From Pseudomonas faucium (lineage in GTDB: Bacteria; Pseudomonadota; Gammaproteobacteria; Pseudomonadales; Pseudomonadaceae): a DNA stretch of 64,000 nucleotides. The notes under the pieces were generated by a model. It searched no databases. It saw only the letters and a list, made by a program, of their open reading frames with translations, and had not been told where the DNA came from. Both the position numbers and the translations under genes were made by a program. The DNA is taken from assembly GCF_021602585.1 (NCBI RefSeq), contig NZ_BQIP01000012.1, positions 1-64,000 of the forward strand, in the 5' to 3' direction. This document shows, piece after piece, positions 55,606-62,646 of this stretch; the stretch's first letter is position 1; each line of letters begins with the position of its first letter.

Positions 55606-55986
55606 ATGACAAGACTCACGGTGCAATCCGGCGATTTCTTGCAAGGTGAAGGCGAGTTTCGCAATGGATCGCTCACTCTCAAGACCCCGCGCAGCCCTTC
55701 GCCTGGCGAGCGGATTTCCCTGGCACGCATCAGCGACCTGCGCCTTGCCAGCCTTGAATCCAACCGCAGCCTCGGTACCGCCATCGGCTGGGGCGTGGCC
55801 GGCGCCCTGGTGGCAGGCCCGGTGGGCTTGCTGGCCGGGCTCTGGCTCGGCGGCAAGGAGCAGGAAGCCACCTTCCTGGCCACCTTCAAGGATGGCCGCA
55901 AGCTGATGGCGGTCACCGACGGCAAGACCTGGTCGAAGATCGACGACAGCTGGCGCCAGCACCGGCGGCCCGCCAACGCAGACTGA
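55606..55986 (+). CDS. Hypothetical protein with glycine-zipper helix
   Basis: 126 residues. The beta-rich N-terminal half is followed by a Gly/Ala-rich hydrophobic hairpin (about 59-80, GWGVAGALVAGPVGLLAGLWLGG) and a short beta segment. It could associate with membranes. ATG preceded by AGGACGA. No known function. Confidence 0.7.
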   Translation: MTRLTVQSGDFLQGEGEFRNGSLTLKTPRSPSPGERISLARISDLRLASLESNRSLGTAIGWGVAGALVAGPVGLLAGLWLGGKEQEATFLATFKDGRKLMAVTDGKTWSKIDDSWRQHRRPANAD

Positions 55987-56073
55987 GGGTCTTCGGGTAA
56001 CATGGCGGCTTTTTGACCGCACCGCGCCTGCACCCGGGCGCCGTGCGGTCTACGCCAGCTAAGGACTCCGGTA

Positions 56074-58212
56074 ATGCCTCTGCCTCACCCCCGCCTGCCC
56101 CTGAGCCTGCTCAGCCTGGGCCTGGCCTTGCACTGCCCGCATGCCACGGCCGAAGACAGCGTCGTACTGGCCCCGGTGCAGGTTTCCGACACCTACGGCG
56201 ACGACGGCTACCAGGCGCGGGAAGCCTCGGTGGGCGGGTTCCAGGCCGCGCCGTTGCTCGACACGCCGGCGGCGGTCAGCGTGTTCAACCAGCAACTGAT
56301 CGAAGACCGCCAGGTGCGCCTGCTCAGCCAGGTGCTGCAGAGCGATGCCTCGGTCGGCGAAAGCTACGCGCCCATCGGCTATTACGAAAACTTCAACGTG
56401 CGCGGCTTCGAGCTCAACGCGGCCAGCAGCTACCGCATCAATGGCCAGACCATTGCCGGCGAGCAGAACGTGGCGCTGGAAAACAAGCAGCAGGTCGAAT
56501 TGCTCAAGGGCTTGTCGGGGTTGCAAAGCGGCGTGTCGGAGCCCGGCGGGCTGATCAACTACGTGACCAAGCGCGCCGCGGACGTGCGCAGCGTGACGGT
56601 CTCGACCAACGAGCAGGCCGAGCGCTACCTGGCCACCGACCTTGGCGGCTGGTTCGGCAGCGAGCGCCAGTTCGGCCTGCGCGCCAACCTTGCCCACGAG
56701 GACATCCGCTCCTACGTCGACCATGCCGACGGCAAGCGCGACTTCGCCTCGCTGGCCTTCGACTGGCAGATCAACCCGGATGCCACGCTGCAACTCGATG
56801 CCGAGTTCCAGCACCGCGAGCAGCGCTCGGTGCCCGGCTACCAACTGCTCGGCGGCAGCGCCCTGCCCCACGGCGTCGACCCGGATGACCGCCTGGCCTA
56901 CCAGCACTGGGCCAAACCCGTGCAAAACGATGCGCTGAACCTGGGCGGGCGCTTCGAATACCGTTTCAACGAGGCCTGGAGCGGCACCTTGAGCGCCTCG
57001 CGCAGCAAGGTGGTGATCGATGACTACAGCGCCTTTGCCTGGGGCAGCGGCGGCGGCATGCAGTCGCACTTCAGCCCCGAGGGTGACTACGACATCTATG
57101 ACTTTCGCAGCCCCGACGACACCCGCCGCATCGATGAAGCCCAGGCCCTGCTAAACGGCCGCTTCGATGCATTGGGTGTCGGCCACGAGCTGACCCTGGG
57201 CAGCAGCGCGCAACGCCGCACCCTCGACCAGCGCCCCTACTACAACGACTTGGTCGGCAGCGGCAACATCTATACCGGCGCGCCTGCGGTGCCGCCGTCG
57301 GACAGACCGACAGGCGCCAGCGAGCGGCGCCTGGACAGCCGCCAGTACGGGGTGTTCATCAGTGACCGCATCACCTTCGACCAACACTGGCAGACCGTGC
57401 TCGGCGCCCGCGAAGTGCGCCTGGACGAAAAGACCTGGGACGAAAATGGCGCAGCCGGGCGCCACACCCAGCAATACCAACTGCTGCCCAACGCCGCGCT
57501 GATCTACAAGCCGCGCCCCGATACCACGCTGTATGCCAGCTACGCCAAGGGTTTGTCGGCCGGCGGCACGGCGCCCTGGTTTGCCAGCAACGCCGCAGAA
57601 ATTCTCGCCCCTACCCTCTCCCATCAGCTGGAGCTCGGCATCAAGCGCGATTGGCAGGGCATGAGCTTGAGCGCCGCGCTGTTCCAGATTCGCCAGGCGT
57701 ACCAGTACGCACGGCCGGAAGGCGACGGCAGCTTCACCTATGTGCAGCAGGGCCAGCAGAAGAACATCGGCCTGGAGCTGGGCGCCAGCGGCTGGGTGAC
57801 CTCCAACCTGCAGCTGCAGGCCAGCGCCGCGGCGATTCGCGCGCGGGTGAAGAACAGCGACACCGATGCCTACGAAGGCCACCAGGCGATCAACGTGCCG
57901 AACCTGCGCGCGGCCTTGCACGCCGAGTACAGCCTGCCGCTGCCGGGCCTGGCATTGCTCGGCGGGGCGCGCTACAGCGCCAGCAAGTATGCGAGCCAGG
58001 CGGGGAATGTGGCGGTTGGCGGGTATACCGTGTTCGATGTCGGGAGCCGGTATCGCACGCGCATGGGGGGGTATGACACGGTGCTGCGGTTGACCGTGGA
58101 TAACCTGTTCGACAAGCGCTACTGGCGGGACGTGGGCGATTACCTGGGCGACAACTACCTGTTCCAGGGGGCGCCGCGCACGGCGCGCTTGTCGGCTTCG
58201 GTCAGCTTCTGA
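56074..58212 (+). CDS. TonB-dependent siderophore receptor
   Basis: 712 residues. A signal peptide ends ATA-EDS. A plug domain (about 45-160, with TPAAVSVFNQQLIEDR, NFNVRGFEL, LLKGLSGLQSG, EPGGLINYVTKR) precedes a 22-strand barrel, with the C-terminal VDNLFDKRYW and LSASVSF end typical of outer-membrane receptors. It has no N-terminal signalling extension, so it is not a FecA/FpvA-type transducer. The substrate is likely a ferric siderophore (FhuE/FoxA-like). No iron box was identified with confidence. It is the last core gene before the mobile element. Confidence 0.92.
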   Translation: MPLPHPRLPLSLLSLGLALHCPHATAEDSVVLAPVQVSDTYGDDGYQAREASVGGFQAAPLLDTPAAVSVFNQQLIEDRQVRLLSQVLQSDASVGESYAPIGYYENFNVRGFELNAASSYRINGQTIAGEQNVALENKQQVELLKGLSGLQSGVSEPGGLINYVTKRAADVRSVTVSTNEQAERYLATDLGGWFGSERQFGLRANLAHEDIRSYVDHADGKRDFASLAFDWQINPDATLQLDAEFQHREQRSVPGYQLLGGSALPHGVDPDDRLAYQHWAKPVQNDALNLGGRFEYRFNEAWSGTLSASRSKVVIDDYSAFAWGSGGGMQSHFSPEGDYDIYDFRSPDDTRRIDEAQALLNGRFDALGVGHELTLGSSAQRRTLDQRPYYNDLVGSGNIYTGAPAVPPSDRPTGASERRLDSRQYGVFISDRITFDQHWQTVLGAREVRLDEKTWDENGAAGRHTQQYQLLPNAALIYKPRPDTTLYASYAKGLSAGGTAPWFASNAAEILAPTLSHQLELGIKRDWQGMSLSAALFQIRQAYQYARPEGDGSFTYVQQGQQKNIGLELGASGWVTSNLQLQASAAAIRARVKNSDTDAYEGHQAINVPNLRAALHAEYSLPLPGLALLGGARYSASKYASQAGNVAVGGYTVFDVGSRYRTRMGGYDTVLRLTVDNLFDKRYWRDVGDYLGDNYLFQGAPRTARLSASVSF

Positions 58213-58291
58213 CCTTCTACTGTGGGAGTGGGGCAAGCCTCCTCCCACAGAGCACTGCCCTCAGGACAATCTGGGTGACCCAGAATGCAAA

Positions 58292-58320
58292 AAGCCCCCG
58301 AACTTTTCAGCTCGGGGGCT
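58292..58320 (-). terminator. Minus-strand rho-independent terminator next to the att site
   Basis: On the minus strand AGCCCCCGA-loop-TCGGGGGCT is followed by TTTTT. It is oriented to end a minus-strand transcript coming from the tRNA-like 3' end at 58333, so it probably belonged to the disrupted tRNA gene. It may also stop the TonB receptor transcript. Confidence 0.75.
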
Positions 58321-58332
58321 CTTCGCAGAATG

Positions 58333-58359
58333 TGGCGGTGAAGAAGGGATTCACCGCCA
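58333..58359 (-). other. Probable att site: tRNA-Ser-like 3' end in an inverted repeat
   Basis: On the minus strand, bases 58352-58333 read GAATCCCTTCTTCACCGCCA. This is a T-loop end, T-stem CCCTT, acceptor CTTCACC, discriminator G and CCA of a tRNA (Ser-like by the GCCA end). The homology stops abruptly at 58352. The same bases form TGGCGGTGAA-GAAGGGA-TTCACCGCCA, a perfect 10-bp inverted repeat. The integrase gene starts 91 bases on and GC content drops from here. This is read as the integrase-proximal end of an element inserted into a tRNA gene whose 5' part lies beyond the window. Confidence 0.6.
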
Positions 58360-58449
58360 TAAATGATACAAACCCTTCAAAACCGGCACCATTGGAGCAA
58401 AATCGTATTTTGGGTAGAATCAGTGGATAGAAACCACCGAGCGCCACCC

Positions 58450-59736
58450 ATGGCAGATCATCTCATTCTGAAAGGCGGCACTTGGCACGTCCGCCTGGAC
58501 ATCCCTCTGGACGTACGAACACACCCCGACTTTTTCTTCAAAAAGGTTCTTACGAAAAGCTTGAGAACGGGGAACCGCAACGTCGCTAAAACCGCTAGTT
58601 TGTCCATCCTCGCAGACTGGAAACGAAAGATTCAAGCGGCCAGAGACGGTCAAGATTCCCCAATATGGAAGGTAGAGGCTGAAGAACTTCGTCAAAAGGT
58701 TTTTGCTGCAATTGCTAAAGCACCTTCCGACGACCTGAGTGAACCGCATGAGATTCGAGACGTCGGGATAATTCAGATAGCACTAAAACACGGACTTTCC
58801 GAGCCGCTTAGAAACCAATTAAAGGACATAGTAAAAGGTAACACAAACCATGTTACCGCAATAAACGAAAAGCTAATCACCGAATTCCAAAAGCATCAAT
58901 CAGACTTCCACGTCATCGAGAAGACTGCTGCAACACAGGCATCCTTTGTGCGTCGCTACGCAAAGTTTATGGATGAAAACACACTACAGATCACCCATGA
59001 GTCCTTCGAAAGTTTTCTTCAAAGCCTAAAACTTTCTAAACAATCAAAACAAACAGCCATATTTGCATGTCGAGCATTTTGGAAATTTCTGACAATCAAA
59101 GATAGAAGACTAAAAGACAAGGACAACCCTTTCGCGGACCACAAAATCCCATCAATGCGAAAAGAGCAAACCAAGACATCATATACTGCATTCACAAAAG
59201 AAGAAGTCGAACAGATTTTTGCAGAATCCATGAAATCTGGCGATCAGATGCTTGCAAATACGATCATGATTGGAGCATACACCGGTTGCCGCATTGAAGA
59301 AATATGCCAGCTGCACAAATCCAGGGTCACAGAAACATCATTCACTGTCATTGATGCAAAAACAAGGGCAGGCAACAGAACAATTGCAATCCCATCAAAA
59401 CTCGAAAAACTGTTCTCAGAGCTTTGCAAAGCCACACCAGACGGCTTCCTAATAGCATCAAGCGGGAACAACAAGTACGGCAAACGATCAGACCCACTAT
59501 CAAAAAGATTTGGGCGCTTGAAAAAGAAGATGGGGTTCGGGAATGAAAAGGTTTTCCACAGCATTCGAAAAACCACAGCAACTATGCTTGAACGCTCTGG
59601 AATCCCACCTCTGACTATCATGTCTATCCTCGGTCACGCCAGAGGAACCATCACATTCGATATATATGCCAAAGGACCAACGGTCGAGCAGATGAAGACG
59701 GCCTTGGACTGCATTCAATTCGACTTCAGTGAGTAG
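58450..59736 (+). CDS. Tyrosine recombinase / phage-type integrase
   Basis: 428 residues. The N-terminus MADHLILKGGTWHVRLDIPLDV resembles the DUF6538 domain of tRNA-targeting integrases. It is followed by a SAM-like core-binding domain and a catalytic domain with Arg281 (TGCRIEEI), His370-x-x-Arg373 (HSIRKT), His396 (LGHARG) and nucleophile Tyr406 (DIYAKG). All catalytic residues are present, so it should be active. An upstream in-frame ATG at 58363 is less likely, since codons before MADHL lie next to the att region. Marked AT-rich codon use unlike neighbours at 58.2 kb and left. Confidence 0.93.
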   Translation: MADHLILKGGTWHVRLDIPLDVRTHPDFFFKKVLTKSLRTGNRNVAKTASLSILADWKRKIQAARDGQDSPIWKVEAEELRQKVFAAIAKAPSDDLSEPHEIRDVGIIQIALKHGLSEPLRNQLKDIVKGNTNHVTAINEKLITEFQKHQSDFHVIEKTAATQASFVRRYAKFMDENTLQITHESFESFLQSLKLSKQSKQTAIFACRAFWKFLTIKDRRLKDKDNPFADHKIPSMRKEQTKTSYTAFTKEEVEQIFAESMKSGDQMLANTIMIGAYTGCRIEEICQLHKSRVTETSFTVIDAKTRAGNRTIAIPSKLEKLFSELCKATPDGFLIASSGNNKYGKRSDPLSKRFGRLKKKMGFGNEKVFHSIRKTTATMLERSGIPPLTIMSILGHARGTITFDIYAKGPTVEQMKTALDCIQFDFSE

Positions 59737-59749
59737 CTGAATGGAACCT

Positions 59750-59775
59750 GGCAGCCCTACACATCAAGGGCTGCC
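59750..59775 (+). terminator. Hairpin after the integrase gene
   Basis: GGCAGCCCT-ACACATCA-AGGGCTGCC, a perfect 9-bp stem 13 bases past the stop, without a T run. The rest of the gap to 60153 is AT-rich. It holds the palindrome ATGTTG-A-CAACAT at 59863-59875 and a TATAAA box near 59903 but no convincing gene. Confidence 0.6.
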
Positions 59776-59862
59776 ATATAGAAAAAGTCACCACCCACTT
59801 GCAACGACAGCTTACCCACACAAAATTTGCGTCGAATGTTTAGAAACGGCTGACTTCATGGT

Positions 59863-59875
59863 ATGTTGACAACAT
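59863..59875. promoter_or_regulatory. 13-base palindrome in integrase-Gp2 gap
   Basis: ATGTTG-A-CAACAT is perfectly symmetric and overlaps a TTGACA -35-like hexamer, as expected for a repressor operator. A matching -10 at normal spacing was not found, so the promoter is uncertain. Confidence 0.35.
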
Positions 59876-60153
59876 CACAGCCCCACAACACCCCTGAATT
59901 TTATATAAATACCGCTCCTCGAACAACGCCACAATCTCCGCCCCCTAACGATTGACTTGCAAACAACAGCACCCCATGTGAAAGCTAAGGAACATGCCCT
60001 TTAAGGCCTGATTTCAATGGGGGAACGTTATTTCTCCTCTTGTAGTGAATCCACGGGGGAAGACTGCCAGCCAAGAACGACCAAAGAATCGAAAGACGGG
60101 AATATAATCCACCGGGAACAATCAACTTTAAGCTAAAGCAACACCGCAGATCA

Positions 60154-60876
60154 ATGAAGAACACATTCAACCAAGACCACTTTCTAAAGAAAGAAATCAA
60201 ATGCAATAGCAAACTTACATGCAGAACCAACATACTGGAAAACCTGTATGTTATGATCTACCACTCGAGCCAAAATCTCAAAACACCATTAGGACTTCAC
60301 ATAAGAATAAGACTCACCAAGAAAATGACGCTCCAATCATTTTCAGCAAGACTAACAACATTCTACAAAAGAAAATTCGGTTACATCCCGCTTCGAGTCT
60401 CAGTCAAAGAAGACGACCCCCGCGACAATGGAATTCATTACCATATATCTATAATAATTGACGGAAAGATCAACACAAAGAAAAGCATCCAACACTTTCT
60501 TGCAGAACTGAAATCAGCCGACTTTCTATCGGACTACAAAGTAATAACACCAAAGAATAATACCCACGGCCAACTTCTTGTATCGGAAAATGGCATGGAC
60601 GAATACTTCAAATGGATGAGTTATCTTTCCAAAACAAGCACAAAGAATGAAGGACAACAATCGACCAGTTGCTGCAAAAAGGTTCAATCAGATGTCAGTA
60701 AGTGGAAAAAAAGTGGAAAACGACCACTGACAATTCACGCCCAGCACCAAACCCCAGAAACGCCACCAGAAGCGATTTTAGAGCAATTCATAGCCACCCC
60801 TATACCCTGGCATGGGTCGCCACCCGCACCGCTCTCAAAATCCACCACAGGAGCTTACAGCGGCATAACATGGTAA
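60154..60876 (+). CDS. Inovirus Gp2-like (YagK/YfjJ) protein
   Basis: 240 residues, AT-rich. A central HYHISIIIDGK segment gives an HUH-like pair of histidines. Downstream YFKWMSYLSKTSTK matches the conserved Tyr-rich 'YLxK' motif of the inovirus Gp2/YagK/YfjJ family. These proteins are found in Pseudomonas islands and filamentous-phage relatives and are suspected to act in replication. The start codon is uncertain: MIYHSS (residue 34) is an alternative. Whether it still functions in element replication is unknown. Confidence 0.65.
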   Translation: MKNTFNQDHFLKKEIKCNSKLTCRTNILENLYVMIYHSSQNLKTPLGLHIRIRLTKKMTLQSFSARLTTFYKRKFGYIPLRVSVKEDDPRDNGIHYHISIIIDGKINTKKSIQHFLAELKSADFLSDYKVITPKNNTHGQLLVSENGMDEYFKWMSYLSKTSTKNEGQQSTSCCKKVQSDVSKWKKSGKRPLTIHAQHQTPETPPEAILEQFIATPIPWHGSPPAPLSKSTTGAYSGITW

Positions 60877-60901
60877 TACCACAGTCCACTTTCGAAAACC
60901 A

Positions 60902-60936
60902 ATAACGTCACCACTTGTTTTAGTAGGTGACGTTAT
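60902..60936. terminator. Bidirectional hairpin between convergent element genes
   Basis: ATAACGTCACC (60902-60912) pairs perfectly with GGTGACGTTAT (60926-60936); ACT/AGT pairing extends the stem past a one-base bulge. It separates the convergent genes at 60154 and 60957. Confidence 0.7.
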
Positions 60937-60956
60937 GGTGGCTAGCAGCACTCGAC

Positions 60957-61949
60957 CTAAATTGAACCGCAATCTACAGTCAGCCGATCAGGGTTACGGC
61001 CTGGTTGCCACCGAACTCGCCCGAACACATCATCAGGTACACGATACACTATCCGGACCTTTTGAGTAATCAGGGGATTGATCGGCTGATCCGGAATAGC
61101 AAATTGATCCTGCGATAAAACCTCGAGCACATCATACCTGTATGTTTCACCAGAATGCTTTATCAGTATCATTCCAGGTAAAATCAACTGACCTTCATTA
61201 CTGACATTCTTGAAAGCACCTTCAATCACAAACAACTTCGATCCCGAGGGTGCTGTAATTAAGTGCGAACCCAAGTCCACCACATCACTTGCACTACATT
61301 TGCTAGCAGTAACATAGAAAGGACCAATCTTAGCGGAACGGGATGGGTTATCGCGCCGACTTTGTAGTTCTTTCTGCAAAAGCATTGCATTATGCCGCCT
61401 CAAATCTTCAGCTTTCTGATGTTCAACTTGCCGCTGCCGGGCAGCCTCCGCCACCTCCGATTCATACACTTTATACTCAACAAGGGATATCGTTTCATTC
61501 AGAGCCTTCATTGCGTCCGAATACGCATCAGACTTTTCATTCGAAACACCCAAAACATAGCACTGCGAATGTAGCATGTATAATTTTTGGGCATTTTCAC
61601 TCAACCCCTTGTAAGCGTTTGCCGTGGCCTGGGCGGCAACCTCCTTTCGAACACCGATGGCTCCATCTACGTAAGCTCGATATTCAGGCTTCGCCAACTT
61701 TTGAATACGCTCACGTAACGGCAACGGCAAATCTTGGTCCGTTTGGGTGTGTACGTCTTTCACACTATTAACAACTACATACCCAATAAGTGCACTACGC
61801 ATATTCTCGAACGGAATATTGAACCTTGGAACCTCCCCTTTAATCTTTGCACATTGCCGCTCGAAGCTCTCAGAAGATTCATTCGCGAAAGAAATATTCA
61901 CGAACAGTACAAGATAACAAAGCAAAACCCATATCATCTTCACAACCAC
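60957..61949 (-). CDS. Secreted hypothetical with C-terminal DUF4352-like domain
   Basis: 330 residues. A signal peptide (MIWVLLCYLVLFVNISFA) is cleaved before NESS. Residues about 50-215 are helical, with a coiled-coil (VEYKVYESEVAEAARQRQVEHQKAEDLRR region). The C-terminal 110 residues form a beta-sandwich-like domain (FVIEGAFKNVSNEGQLILPGMILI) resembling DUF4352/telokin-type Ig folds, with a paired Cys at its ends (ASKCSAS, TVDCGSI). It starts at the MVVKM region; the exact Met is uncertain by four codons. No function is known; it is cargo of the mobile element. Confidence 0.65.
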   Translation of the reverse strand: MVVKMIWVLLCYLVLFVNISFANESSESFERQCAKIKGEVPRFNIPFENMRSALIGYVVVNSVKDVHTQTDQDLPLPLRERIQKLAKPEYRAYVDGAIGVRKEVAAQATANAYKGLSENAQKLYMLHSQCYVLGVSNEKSDAYSDAMKALNETISLVEYKVYESEVAEAARQRQVEHQKAEDLRRHNAMLLQKELQSRRDNPSRSAKIGPFYVTASKCSASDVVDLGSHLITAPSGSKLFVIEGAFKNVSNEGQLILPGMILIKHSGETYRYDVLEVLSQDQFAIPDQPINPLITQKVRIVYRVPDDVFGRVRWQPGRNPDRLTVDCGSI

Positions 61950-62001
61950 AATCCTTCGTACATTATTCTGAATAAAACTACGCGACCAAGAATAGAGCCT
62001 T

Positions 62002-62220
62002 CTAGCTTCCCGCCGACCGCTTATGCAACATACTTATATCGACAAACATAATTAAGTTTAACCCTAACCAAAACCAAACAACTGCATCCTCCGACCCATA
62101 CTTGAAACATACAAAGCCTAAAGCGAAGACCAGCAAACCTACGAACAACTTTCCATAATAGATATAACCAGCACCCGGAAACAGGATGTTCAACCCAATT
62201 GCAACAGGCAGACTTTTCAT
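62002..62220 (-). CDS. Small membrane protein with TM2-like architecture
   Basis: 72 residues with hydrophobic segments (about 5-20, 27-42, 48-63) and the LFPGAGYIYYGKLFVG motif common in TM2-domain-like small proteins. The start is ambiguous: ATG 62220 or a GTG six codons upstream at 62238; no strong Shine-Dalgarno is seen for either. It lies upstream (minus direction) of the secreted protein gene at 61949, with a 52-base gap, so the two may be co-transcribed. Confidence 0.6.
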   Translation of the reverse strand: MKSLPVAIGLNILFPGAGYIYYGKLFVGLLVFALGFVCFKYGSEDAVVWFWLGLNLIMFVDISMLHKRSAGS

Positions 62221-62327
62221 TAGAGAAATCTCGATCACTCACGCCGCATCGACGCCCTCATAGGCTCAGGAACGCTAGTTAAAAGCACACCATTGCCCGT
62301 CACCGCGAGAATATCGAGAAATCAGTT

Positions 62328-62342
62328 ATCTGAAAAGCAGAT
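62328..62342. promoter_or_regulatory. Palindrome before the XRE regulator
   Basis: ATCTG-AAAAG-CAGAT, 34 bases before the regulator ATG; a possible self-binding operator. The region 62239-62327 shows no gene. Confidence 0.35.
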
Positions 62343-62376
62343 TTAGGTTGGTCGCCCCCACAGAACGGTATCCCCC

Positions 62377-62643
62377 ATGCCAAAGGCGATCTATAGACCA
62401 GAACACGCTGCTTTCATCGCGCTTCTAAGGGCGCGGCGGATCAAGGCTGGCCTGACCCAGGCACAATGCTCGACGGCCCTTGGACGCCCCCAATCCTTCA
62501 TGAGCGACATAGAACGCGGAATCCGCCGACTCGATATCGTACAGATGCTGGACCTGTGCGATGTGCTCGGCTGTGATTTCGTTGAACTGATGAAAGATTT
62601 CTATGCGAGCGTGAAATCAGCCCATCCTGAAACACAGTCATAG
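62377..62643 (+). CDS. XRE-family helix-turn-helix regulator
   Basis: 88 residues, a single HTH_XRE domain (about 13-70): LRARRIKAGLTQAQCSTALG, PQSFMSDIERGIRRLD and a dimerisation helix MLDLCDVLGCDFVEL. Typical small repressor of mobile elements. It ends 3 bases before the stop of the convergent reverse transcriptase gene, so it may regulate element functions or neighbouring defence cargo. Confidence 0.88.
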   Translation: MPKAIYRPEHAAFIALLRARRIKAGLTQAQCSTALGRPQSFMSDIERGIRRLDIVQMLDLCDVLGCDFVELMKDFYASVKSAHPETQS

Positions 62644-62646
62644 TTT

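Noticed and set aside
58333-58359. Complete tRNA gene
   Set aside because: Only the last 20 bases fit a tRNA; no D-arm or anticodon arm follows.
62377-62643. Toxin-antitoxin pair with the reverse transcriptase
   Set aside because: The genes are convergent and the partner is a polymerase-type protein, so there is no TA-like organisation.
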